Positions 44,783 to 51,943 of a stretch of DNA of 59,851 nucleotides are shown piece by piece; position 1 is the first letter of the stretch; each line of letters starts with the position of its first letter. This stretch comes from Bacillaceae bacterium SAS-127 (lineage in GTDB: Bacteria; Bacillota; Bacilli; Bacillales; Domibacillaceae). The position numbers and the translations under genes were made by a program. The notes beneath the pieces were generated by a model, which saw only the letters and a program-made list of their open reading frames with translations, ran no database searches and was not told the origin of the DNA. The DNA is taken from contig NKXN01000021.1 of NCBI GenBank assembly GCA_002261155.1, positions 1 to 59,851 on the forward strand, read 5' to 3'.

Positions 44783-44866
44783 TAATGTTTTACAGATATT
44801 CTTTAACTGTTACTAGCCTTCGTTTTTTCGAGTAAAATAGAGTGAAATAAGAAGGAGTGAAAACAA

Positions 44867-45058
44867 ATGAACGGACAAAATCGCAAAGATATTCAACCGG
44901 GGTTGACTGTCAATATTGTGTTAAAAAAAGACCAGCGAACAGGAAAGAAAACGAGAGGAATCGTTAAGGACATTTTGACGAACTCCAGCTTTCATCCGCA
45001 TGGCATTAAAGTGCGGCTAGAGGATGGACAAGTCGGGCGAGTGCAGGATATTTTGTGA
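44867..45058 (+). CDS. ywbE: YwbE family protein
   Basis: A 63-residue protein matching the YwbE family in order and length: NRKDIQPGLTVNIVLKKDQR, TGKKTRGIVKDILTNSSFHP, HGIKVRLEDGQVGRVQDIL. It is a small SH3-like beta barrel of unknown role. GAAGGAG is before the start. It is a single gene ending at a strong bidirectional terminator. Confidence 0.9.
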   Translation: MNGQNRKDIQPGLTVNIVLKKDQRTGKKTRGIVKDILTNSSFHPHGIKVRLEDGQVGRVQDIL

Positions 45059-45071
45059 GGGCGATTAATAG

Positions 45072-45107
45072 AAACATGCGTTGGCAAACTTGAGCCAACG
45101 CATGTTT
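45072..45107. terminator. Bidirectional terminator
   Basis: AAACATGCGTTGGC pairs with GCCAACGCATGTTT around an eight-base loop, between convergent ywbE and the zinc-ribbon gene. Confidence 0.92.
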
Positions 45108-45110
45108 TCA

Positions 45111-45314
45111 TTATCCAAAAAATAAATCCAATATGTTAGAAGCCGCAGATGCATTTTTATTGTAAAACTCGGAGTATCCGCATTTCTTGCAATAGACGAC
45201 AACGAATTGATTATTTTGAATGTCAAACATTTTCGATAAACCTGTGCCAGTCATCGCTACTTCTTTTTGTGCAGCATCCTTACTACCACATTTGATACAC
45301 CCTTTGCTATCCAT
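45111..45314 (-). CDS. Small zinc-ribbon protein
   Basis: A 67-residue protein with two CxxC knuckles: GCIKCGSKDAAQKEVAMTG near the start and VVVYCKKCGYSEFYN near 42-52. This spacing is that of small zinc-ribbon nucleic-acid-binding-type proteins (DUF2082-like). Function unknown. GGGGAGAT lies before the start. The spacer towards flaG holds a sigma-D-like promoter on the other strand. Confidence 0.8.
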   Translation of the reverse strand: MDSKGCIKCGSKDAAQKEVAMTGTGLSKMFDIQNNQFVVVYCKKCGYSEFYNKNASAASNILDLFFG

Positions 45315-45411
45315 CTCTATCTCCCCTTTCCTTATATTGTTATACGAATAATGCAGGATAAAGTTTCAATATGGACCTTACAAAAAAATCAACTGTTTTC
45401 GTTTTGCCTGT

Positions 45412-45437
45412 TAATATCATCGTTCGCCTTCCGATAT
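45412..45437 (+). promoter_or_regulatory. Sigma-D-like promoter of the flaG-fliD-fliS-fliT operon
   Basis: CCGATAT at 45431-45437 lies 15 bases after TAAT at 45412-45415, one mismatch from the TAAA -35 element. The orthologous B. subtilis operon is sigma-D dependent. Confidence 0.7.
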
Positions 45438-45474
45438 AAGAGATAGAAGTGATTTACTAAAGGGAGCGATGGAG

Positions 45475-45807
45475 ATGCTTGATAAGTTAGGTGCTTTAAA
45501 TCAAGTGGCCAAGCCTGTGACTCCTCCCGTACAACAGGAAATAGACACAACTAGAAAAATAGAGGAAGTTCAGAAACAGCCTTCAAAAGTGGAGATGGAA
45601 AAAGTTGTTCAAGGAATGAATGATTTTTTAAAGCCCTCCAATTGGCATGTGAAATTTGAGTTCCATGATGAATTAGAAGAGTATTACGTGACGATGGTCG
45701 ATAATGGGACACAAGAAGTCATCCGAGAAATTCCATCGAGAAAGCTATTAGATATGTATGCAGCAATGACTAGATACTTAGGGATTTTAGTAGATAAAAA
45801 AATTTAA
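45475..45807 (+). CDS. flaG: Flagellar protein FlaG
   Basis: A 110-residue FlaG protein. The N-terminal half is polar (VAKPVTPPVQQEIDTTRKIE). The conserved part is MNDFLKPSNWHVKFEFHDEL, EEYYVTMVDNGTQEVIREIP, then LDMYAAMTRYLGILVDKKI. FlaG influences filament length or secretion in several bacteria. ATG 45475 is preferred since AGGGAG lies eight bases upstream and is too near ATG 45469. It is first in the flaG-fliD-fliS-fliT operon. Confidence 0.92.
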   Translation: MLDKLGALNQVAKPVTPPVQQEIDTTRKIEEVQKQPSKVEMEKVVQGMNDFLKPSNWHVKFEFHDELEEYYVTMVDNGTQEVIREIPSRKLLDMYAAMTRYLGILVDKKI

Positions 45808-45819
45808 GGAGGCACTATT

Positions 45820-47424
45820 ATGCGCATTGGTGGATTAGCAAGTGGGATGGATATCGAAAAAATGGTTGGCGACTTAATGAAAGCAGAAAGAATGAAGGTG
45901 GATAAACTCCATCAACGAAAACAGTTTTTAGAGTGGCAACGTGATGATTATCGCAGTATGAACTCGTCGATGCTTAAATTCAGAGATGAATTATTTAACG
46001 GGGTAATGATGCAGAAGAGTTACCTGCAAAAGAAGGTCGATCTATCAGATGAATCAGTAGCATCTGTGAGGAATGATGGTTCGACGACCGATTTTTCAGG
46101 GGAACTAAATGTCACTCAGTTAGCGACAGCGGCGAGAATGATGAGTAGTGGTAAGGTGAATATTAAGGGCCCGGATGCAAAGTTATCTGATGCTACTCAG
46201 TCTTTAGGGATTACAGGTGATCAAGAGATTAAGATAAAAGCCATTAATAAAGATGGAGTTTTGGAAGAAAAAACAGTGACATTTAATGGTGATACCGATT
46301 CATTAAATGATGTAATGAAAAAAATTAATGAACAAACAGGCGTCACGATGTTTTATGATAGTCACACGGGAAAAGTTTCAATGACTGCTAAAAATACAGG
46401 TGATGCAAAAGATGAAAATGGTAACGATGTTGCAGAGATTGAATTAATTGATTCAATAGGTAACTTGTTTACAAAGTTAAACCTATCTTCAAAAAACACT
46501 GACAAGGTCCAAGCTAAGGATGATAAAGGTGAACTTATTTTTGATACTGGTAATAATCCAGTTTATTTGGATAACAACCAAGTCGGCTCCAACTCCAAGT
46601 TCACACTAAACGGCCTTGAAACCGAACGCTCTTCCAACACATTCACCATCGGCGATGTCCAATACTCGCTAAAAGCTGTAGGGAAAACGAACTTTACTTC
46701 TACAACCGATGTAGATAACGTGTATGACAAGATTAAGAGTTTTGTCGATCAGTATAATGAATTAATCGCTAAAGTTAATGGAGAAACAGATGAGAAGCGC
46801 TATCGTAGCTATCAGCCATTAACGAAAGAGCAACGAGAAGCGATGTCTGATAAAGAAGTAGAGCTATGGGAAGAGAAAGCCCGTAGTGGAACATTGCGCG
46901 GCGACTCTGTATTGCGATCAGGAGTTAATAAAATGCGCTTCGATTTATCTACTCCTGTAAAAGATCTTCCGCCAGAGCTCAATCAATTGTCGGATATCGG
47001 TATTACGACATCCGAAAACTATTTGGATAAAGGAAAACTTGTCATTAAAGAAGATAAATTAAAAGAAGCAATTGCGAAAGACCCGAATGCGATTTATAAG
47101 TTATTTGCGAATGATCCAAAGCCAATAACCGATGGATCAGGCAAAGAAAAGCCGAACGTTGAAGAAATGGGGCTAGCTAGAAGACTGAGAGAAACGCTCA
47201 AAGGGACGATGGAGCTCGTCGAGAAAAAAGCAGGCAAAGCTTTTTCTGTAGGGAACGAGTATGCTTTAGGAAGAACGTTAAATAATTTAGATGATCAAAT
47301 TACACGATTTGAACGGAAATTAATTCAAACGGAAGATCGTTATTGGCGTCAATTTACAGCAATGGAAAAGGCGATTCAGCGTTCGAACGAGCAGTCGATG
47401 TCGCTGATGAGCTACTTCCAGTAA
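45820..47424 (+). CDS. fliD: Flagellar cap protein FliD (HAP2)
   Basis: A 534-residue cap protein that sits at the filament tip and folds incoming flagellin. N-terminal FliD_N begins IGGLASGMDIEKMVGDLMKA. The middle variable domain is at about 130-290, and FliD_C (YDKIKSFVDQYNELIAKVN ... SGTLRGDSVLRSGVNKMRFD) runs to the helical end with MEKAIQRSNEQSMSLMSYFQ. AAGGAGG precedes the start. Gene order with flaG, fliS and fliT is the standard Bacillus order. Confidence 0.95.
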   Translation: MRIGGLASGMDIEKMVGDLMKAERMKVDKLHQRKQFLEWQRDDYRSMNSSMLKFRDELFNGVMMQKSYLQKKVDLSDESVASVRNDGSTTDFSGELNVTQLATAARMMSSGKVNIKGPDAKLSDATQSLGITGDQEIKIKAINKDGVLEEKTVTFNGDTDSLNDVMKKINEQTGVTMFYDSHTGKVSMTAKNTGDAKDENGNDVAEIELIDSIGNLFTKLNLSSKNTDKVQAKDDKGELIFDTGNNPVYLDNNQVGSNSKFTLNGLETERSSNTFTIGDVQYSLKAVGKTNFTSTTDVDNVYDKIKSFVDQYNELIAKVNGETDEKRYRSYQPLTKEQREAMSDKEVELWEEKARSGTLRGDSVLRSGVNKMRFDLSTPVKDLPPELNQLSDIGITTSENYLDKGKLVIKEDKLKEAIAKDPNAIYKLFANDPKPITDGSGKEKPNVEEMGLARRLRETLKGTMELVEKKAGKAFSVGNEYALGRTLNNLDDQITRFERKLIQTEDRYWRQFTAMEKAIQRSNEQSMSLMSYFQ

Positions 47425-47448
47425 TGAATAAAAGGAGATGTATTTTTC

Positions 47449-47853
47449 TTGTCAATGAAAAATCCTTATCAAACGTATTCTAATAATTCCGTAACGACAG
47501 CTTCTCCTGGTGAACTGACGTTAATGTTATATAACGGTTGCTTGAAGTTTATTGCTCAAGCGAAGAAAGCAATCGAAGCAAAAAATATCGAAGCAAAAAA
47601 CACGAACATTCAAAAAGCACAAGCAATTATTCAAGAATTGATGGTCACTCTCAATATGGAAGTAGCTATGTCAGAGAATCTATTACCGTTGTATGATTAT
47701 TTGAACCGCCGTTTAATGGAAGCGAATGTAAAGAATGATCTAGCGATTTTAGAGGAAGTCGAAGGGTTTGTGACTGAGTTTCGTGATACATGGAAAGAAG
47801 TGATTCAGAAAAACCGCCAGCTTCAGCATGCTGGGTCAGGTGGACAAGTTTAA
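47449..47853 (+). CDS. fliS: Flagellar export chaperone FliS
   Basis: A 134-residue four-helix chaperone that keeps flagellin unfolded for export and, in B. subtilis, joins the FliW-CsrA control loop. It begins MSMKNPYQTYSNNSVTTASP, followed by GELTLMLYNGCLKFIAQA, the family signature. The TTG start at 47449 follows AAAGGAGAT and aligns with the usual FliS start; an ATG at 47455 is the alternative. Its stop overlaps the start of fliT by one base. Confidence 0.94.
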   Translation: MSMKNPYQTYSNNSVTTASPGELTLMLYNGCLKFIAQAKKAIEAKNIEAKNTNIQKAQAIIQELMVTLNMEVAMSENLLPLYDYLNRRLMEANVKNDLAILEEVEGFVTEFRDTWKEVIQKNRQLQHAGSGGQV

Positions 47854-48197
47854 TGTCTATCGTTCAAGCTATCTATGATGTAACAGAAGAGCTATATCAA
47901 TTAGCTAACCAACCGCTGGAAGATCGCGACCAACTTGTGGAGCGTGTAGAAGGTTTACTAGATCAACGTCAAGTGTTGTTAGATCAGCTTCAGCCGCCTT
48001 TTAGTGAAGAGGAGCAGCAACTTGGCAAACAAATTATTCAAAGGAATGTCATTATTGATGCTTATTTACAAAAGAAAAAAATGGATATTCAAAAGGATAT
48101 GAACGGTTTGGCAAAGAAGAAGAACTCAGTTGGTAAATATACGAACCCTTATGCGTCTACGCAAACAGACGGAGTGTTTTATGATAAGAAAAATTAA
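47853..48197 (+). CDS. fliT: FliT-like flagellar chaperone
   Basis: A 114-residue helical protein, MSIVQAIYDVTEELYQLANQ, then LVERVEGLLDQRQVLLDQLQ and IIQRNVIIDAYLQKKKMDIQ. Position after fliS and length fit FliT, the FliD chaperone. It starts at ATG 47853, overlapping the fliS TAA; a longer frame from 47790 runs inside fliS. It is the last gene of the operon before a strong terminator. Confidence 0.85.
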   Translation: MSIVQAIYDVTEELYQLANQPLEDRDQLVERVEGLLDQRQVLLDQLQPPFSEEEQQLGKQIIQRNVIIDAYLQKKKMDIQKDMNGLAKKKNSVGKYTNPYASTQTDGVFYDKKN

Positions 48198-48200
48198 GCA

Positions 48201-48228
48201 AAAGAGCCGCTCAAAAAAGCGGCTCTTT
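48201..48228. terminator. Bidirectional terminator between fliT and the second flagellin
   Basis: AAAGAGCCGCT pairs perfectly with AGCGGCTCTTT around six bases, serving two convergent genes. Confidence 0.92.
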
Positions 48229-48229
48229 C

Positions 48230-49042
48230 CTATTTTCGAAATAACTGTAACACTTCACTAACTGATTGATTAATGTTAGAAACGATAAGTTGGTCGCTAT
48301 TTTTGCGAAGATCGAGACTGATATGATTCATCATTTCCTTCGCCATATCGGTATCGACAATTTTCGATAAAGAGGATGTTAAGTTTGATTCCTTTACCAT
48401 CGTATTTGCCATATGATGCTCGATTGCTTCATAATAAGCACCGATTTTTGTTAAGTTTCCTGTTGTTTGAATGATCGCATCATCCAATCGTTGAATTAAA
48501 TCATGAGCGCTATCTTGCGTTAAGACTGAGATGTTGTCTAAGTTCAAGGCGGTTGTACTTGTATCCATCAGTTCAATGTCGATTCTTTGCCCGGGATTGG
48601 CGCCGACCATTAATGTGAGTGGGGCGTTTTCACCTAAAATTTTCTTCGTATTAAACTCTAGCTTCGTCGCTGTGTCATTAATCGCTTCCATTAACTGGTC
48701 TAGCTCCTCTTGGCTCGCTTTTCGATCCTCAGCAGTTAACGTTCCGTTAGCATTCATCACAGCTAGTTCTCTTCCTCTTTGTAACAAACCATTGACATTG
48801 TTTAATCCTTCATTCGCTGCCTGTAAAACTGATAATCCATCTTGCATGTTACGCTGTGCTTGTGTAAGTCCTCTCACTTGAGCGCGCATCGTTTCCGATA
48901 CAGCAAGACCAGCAGCATTATCACTGGCTCTTCGAATGGCAACACCAGAAGATAATTTATCGAGTGTCTTCTCCATAAGTCGATCATTTTTTTGATAGCG
49001 AGTGACAGAGAACGTGACCATCGCTTGGTTATGGACTTTCAT
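48230..49042 (-). CDS. Second, divergent flagellin
   Basis: A 270-residue flagellin-type protein, the same length as Hag but clearly different. D0-D1 hallmarks are kept: LDKLSSGVAIRRASDNAAGL near the N-terminus, AQRNMQDGLSVLQAANEGL, and DTDMAKEMMNHISLDLRKN ... VLQLFRK at the C-terminus. The first residues (MKVHNQAMVTFSVTRYQ) depart from the usual MRINxNxxA. It could be a minor filament subunit or a junction-like protein. It is transcribed away from a FliS-like gene, with a sigma-D-like promoter between. Not FlgL or FlgK, which are longer and lie elsewhere. Confidence 0.88.
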   Translation of the reverse strand: MKVHNQAMVTFSVTRYQKNDRLMEKTLDKLSSGVAIRRASDNAAGLAVSETMRAQVRGLTQAQRNMQDGLSVLQAANEGLNNVNGLLQRGRELAVMNANGTLTAEDRKASQEELDQLMEAINDTATKLEFNTKKILGENAPLTLMVGANPGQRIDIELMDTSTTALNLDNISVLTQDSAHDLIQRLDDAIIQTTGNLTKIGAYYEAIEHHMANTMVKESNLTSSLSKIVDTDMAKEMMNHISLDLRKNSDQLIVSNINQSVSEVLQLFRK

Positions 49043-49082
49043 TCATTTCACCTCTTTCCTGAGTTAATCATTTTCTCTTTTT

Positions 49083-49108
49083 ATATCGTCTTTTTTTGTC
49101 AAGATTTG
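49083..49108 (-). promoter_or_regulatory. Sigma-D-like promoter of the second flagellin
   Basis: On the minus strand CAAA (49108-49105), a 14-base spacer and GACGATAT (49090-49083) differ from consensus by one base in each element. On the + strand ACCGATAT at 49139-49146 lies before the FliS-like gene, but with a poor -35. Confidence 0.6.
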
Positions 49109-49172
49109 ATGAGGAAAGCTGAATTTTATTAAAAAAAAACCGATATCAAACATAAGAAAGGCAGGGGAATCT

Positions 49173-49571
49173 ATGAAGGACCAACAAAAAGCTCATCAAC
49201 AATACAGGCAAACGAGTGAGCAAACAGCGGCGCCGGAAGAACAGGTGATTTCCTTGTTACAAGAAGCAATTAAGCAAATTCAAAAAGGGAAGACCGCTAT
49301 CGATTGTGGAGAGAGAGCAGAACGGAATGAAAGTCTTGTTCAAGCGCAGGCGTATGTACTTTCGTTGATTCCTTTTGTCGATGATCAGACAGTAGAAGGA
49401 GAACGGATTATTTCTCTGTACGGTTATGCAAATCGGCTGTTAATTCGTGCGAATCTCGAAAGTGATGGTATGTTATTGCAAGAGGTAGAGGAATTGTTGC
49501 TTTGGTTAAGAGCGGATTGGAAAGTGGCATTAAGCAATCGTCGCAAAAAATATGTAGGAGATTTTATCTAG
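49173..49571 (+). CDS. FliS-like chaperone paired with the second flagellin
   Basis: A 132-residue helical protein that aligns in outline with FliS (EEQVISLLQEAIKQIQKGK, then LVQAQAYVLSLIPFVDDQTV, LYGYANRLLIRANLESDGM and LQEVEELLLWLRADWKVALS) but lacks the PYxxYxxNSV start. GGCAGGGGAAT precedes ATG 49173. Divergent from the second flagellin, it is likely its dedicated export chaperone; no direct proof in sequence. Confidence 0.78.
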   Translation: MKDQQKAHQQYRQTSEQTAAPEEQVISLLQEAIKQIQKGKTAIDCGERAERNESLVQAQAYVLSLIPFVDDQTVEGERIISLYGYANRLLIRANLESDGMLLQEVEELLLWLRADWKVALSNRRKKYVGDFI

Positions 49572-49573
49572 TG

Positions 49574-49620
49574 AAAAAGCTGTCTGTTCAGGTAACAGTG
49601 CCTAAACAGACAGCTTTTTT
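49574..49620 (+). terminator. Terminator of the FliS-like gene
   Basis: AAAAAGCTGTCTGTT pairs with AACAGACAGCTTTTT around a loop that can also pair, followed by T residues. Confidence 0.88.
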
Positions 49621-49638
49621 GATGTCGATTCTTTCAAA

Positions 49639-49818
49639 CTAAGCTTTAATATCAATAAATTGTGAGAACGGCGATGGTTGTTGCAACTCGCGAATTCTTT
49701 TAGCTGGGTCGTTTGTTGCTTCTCTTATTTTTTCGGTGATGACTTGTTCAGTCATTTGTTTGTTCGTAACGACAAATTGAGATACGGGTCCTTGCCCTGC
49801 TCCACTAATGGCACTCAT
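49639..49818 (-). CDS. Small unknown protein, intact paralogue of the broken gene at 20358
   Basis: A 59-residue soluble protein beginning MSAISGAGQGPVSQFVVTNK, then EQVITEKIREATNDPAKRIR and ELQQPSPFSQFIDIKA. No family recognised. ATG 49818 is chosen because GAGGAGAG lies six bases upstream; an earlier ATG at 49845 lacks a site. It lies between the FliS-like gene and hpf on the opposite strand. The conserved G-GP-SQFV, EA-x-NP and RELQ motifs are shared with the pseudogene beside fliB, so the family may belong to flagellar loci. Confidence 0.75.
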   Translation of the reverse strand: MSAISGAGQGPVSQFVVTNKQMTEQVITEKIREATNDPAKRIRELQQPSPFSQFIDIKA

Positions 49819-50045
49819 ACAGTTCTCTCCTCTCGAAATAATCATTGCTCTTTTGTTTTGCCTTGTTACATCGTCTGTATTCTTAGTATCGGCAATTAGG
49901 GAGAATATGTTAATATGTTTTTCTTAAATAGACAAATTTATCTGTTAATGTCAAAATTTCGACATATATTTTTCGGAATTTAGCAGGTATTTTTAAAGAG
50001 ATGAAGAAATATATATACATAGCTACAAGTTAAGGAGGAGTTCAC

Positions 50046-50606
50046 ATGATGGATTACAACATTCGTGGTGAAAACATTGAAGTAACTCCGGCGATTCGTG
50101 AATACGTCGAGAAAAAGATTGGGAAGTTAGAGCGTTATTTTAACGAAACACCAAATGCTACTGTGCATGTAAACTTGAAAGTATATTCTGATAAAAATTC
50201 AAAAGTGGAAGTAACAATTCCAATGAAAAATCTTGTGCTTCGTGCAGAGGAGCGCAACGCAGATATGTATGCAGGTATCGACTTAATTGTTGATAAATTA
50301 GAGCGTCAAATCCGTAAACATAAAACAAAAGTGAACCGTAAGTTCCGCGAAAAAGGGGATCCACAAGAGTATTTTGCGATGGCAATGAACGAAGCGGCAG
50401 CTGCTGAAGTAGAGGAAGATACAGATGAGTTGGCAATCGTTCGTACAAAGCAATTTGACTTAAAGCCGATGGATTCTGAAGAAGCAGTTTTACAAATGAA
50501 CTTGCTCGGTCACAGCTTCTTTATCTATACAGATGCTGAGAGCAACGGAACAAACATCGTTTATAAACGTAAAGACGGCAAATATGGTTTAATTGAAACG
50601 AATTAA
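50046..50606 (+). CDS. hpf: Long ribosome hibernation promoting factor
   Basis: A 186-residue long-form HPF. The N-terminal S30AE domain ([20 protein letters not shown]) covers 1-100, followed by a linker and the C-terminal dimerisation domain ([34 protein letters not shown]). It joins two 70S ribosomes into inactive 100S particles in starvation. AAGGAGGAG lies six bases before the start. Order hpf-secA-prfB as in B. subtilis. Stress promoters are likely but not identified with confidence. Confidence 0.95.
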   Translation: MMDYNIRGENIEVTPAIREYVEKKIGKLERYFNETPNATVHVNLKVYSDKNSKVEVTIPMKNLVLRAEERNADMYAGIDLIVDKLERQIRKHKTKVNRKFREKGDPQEYFAMAMNEAAAAEVEEDTDELAIVRTKQFDLKPMDSEEAVLQMNLLGHSFFIYTDAESNGTNIVYKRKDGKYGLIETN

Positions 50607-50611
50607 CTAGG

Positions 50612-50650
50612 AAAATGCTTGCAAAGTTTATCTTTGCAAGCATTTTGTTG
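50612..50650 (+). terminator. Terminator of hpf
   Basis: AAAATGCTTGCAAAG pairs with CTTTGCAAGCATTTT around five bases, with T-rich tail. Confidence 0.92.
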
Positions 50651-50742
50651 TTCTAGTACTGATTATCTGTATCAAGTTGACAAAGCATGTTAAGATAGAA
50701 CAAGTGTTAAGTTTTTGTGATTTACGAGGAGGAATGGCATTC

Positions 50743-51792
50743 ATGTCAGTTGGACGGAACGAACCATGTCCATGTGGAAGTGGGAAAAAGTATAAAAAAT
50801 GCTGTGGAAACGTAGAAGGCTCGGCGATTCATGGAATCATGCTGGAGGAGCTAGAAAGCTTACAGCGAGAATTAATTGACTATGCGATGAGCAATTATTC
50901 ACACACGATGAAGAAAGAGTTTCAAACGCTCCTACATAAATACGAAGTGCTTCGCAAAGATCCACAAGTATTTTTAGTCGCTTTTGAAATTTGGTTTATT
51001 TTAAATTATCCGTTGAAAGATGGACGGACAGTATTAGAGAAATTTGTCGCTCGTCGAGTGAATACGATCGAACGCGAACGGACGAAGCAAGTGTTTAATA
51101 CATGGACGCAAACGAAGTTCATTGCTGGTCAATTAGGTGTTATTAGTGACCGTGTATATGAAGTTCGCGATATACTTTCGGGTGAGAAAGTGGCGATCCG
51201 TGCTCGTCAAAAGGTAGATTTAGATGAAGTGTTTATTATTGGGGCGTTATTGCCGTTTGAACAAGAGCACACGTTCTTTATGATCGACTTCCATTTTGAA
51301 AAAGAAATGGCTTCGCGCATGGAGAAGTGGTTGTTAGCTCAATGTGAACAAGCGGAAGATCGTTCAATCTTCGTTGCGAATAATTTCTTATCCGTATTAG
51401 ATGGTTTATTCAATATTTACAATGAGATGGAGCAACCAGAGGCGCCTCAAGAGCCATTTGATTACAGCGAGTTGACATGGGAGAAAGAATCCCAAGCGAA
51501 AACGGCTGATGTTTTGCGTGAATTTTTAAAAGAAGAAGGGATCGAGGAGCTGCATCAACAAACAGCGATTCTTCTATGGAATCTGTACTGTCAGAAGGAG
51601 AATCCGACGATCCGTAAACCGGAAATTTATGTAGGTGCCCTTGTGTCGCTGTTACAATCGTATAGTATTATTGAAGCAAAGGATTCAAATGCAGCTTTAG
51701 CTAAGCGTTTAGGCACAACTGCCGCAAGCTTATCAAAGCGGGTGAAAGAAATGGAAGTTGTTCTTCAAGAACGATTAGCTGCTCAGCAATAA
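50743..51792 (+). CDS. SEC-C motif protein of unknown function
   Basis: A 349-residue soluble protein whose first 25 residues are a SEC-C zinc motif ([19 protein letters not shown]), nearly the same as the tail of SecA encoded next. The rest is helical with a putative HTH near the C-terminus (LAKRLGTTAASLSKRVKEME). ATG 50743 has AGGAGG ten bases upstream; earlier in-frame starts are less likely. SEC-C motifs of SecA bind SecB or ribosomes; here the motif may direct binding to ribosomes or a SecA partner. Function not known. Confidence 0.8.
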   Translation: MSVGRNEPCPCGSGKKYKKCCGNVEGSAIHGIMLEELESLQRELIDYAMSNYSHTMKKEFQTLLHKYEVLRKDPQVFLVAFEIWFILNYPLKDGRTVLEKFVARRVNTIERERTKQVFNTWTQTKFIAGQLGVISDRVYEVRDILSGEKVAIRARQKVDLDEVFIIGALLPFEQEHTFFMIDFHFEKEMASRMEKWLLAQCEQAEDRSIFVANNFLSVLDGLFNIYNEMEQPEAPQEPFDYSELTWEKESQAKTADVLREFLKEEGIEELHQQTAILLWNLYCQKENPTIRKPEIYVGALVSLLQSYSIIEAKDSNAALAKRLGTTAASLSKRVKEMEVVLQERLAAQQ

Positions 51793-51797
51793 TTTAG

Positions 51798-51824
51798 AAA
51801 AAACGCTCTTATGGGCGTTTTTTT
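51798..51824 (+). terminator. Terminator of the SEC-C gene
   Basis: AAAAAACGC pairs with GCGTTTTTT in a compact hairpin with a T-run. Confidence 0.88.
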
Positions 51825-51943
51825 CTTTTTTGACTTAGGCCGTTCAGTTGTTTCAAATGGGTGTTAATGTTAAGATTAAGTAGGAATTTTGTGATTTTTA
51901 GGCTCATATATTAACTTGTTAAGAGTAAAAGGAGCGTTTTTTT

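Larger units (their letters stand above)
43200..44785 (-). mobile_element. IS200/IS605-type element with tnpB but no tnpA
   Basis: The unit spans a right-end hairpin, tnpB, and a divergent ribbon-helix-helix gene ending in the hairpin at 44754-44782. No Y1 transposase gene is present, so it cannot move unaided. Exact ends are not defined by target duplication because this family makes none. It sits between a peroxidase gene and ywbE. Confidence 0.65.
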
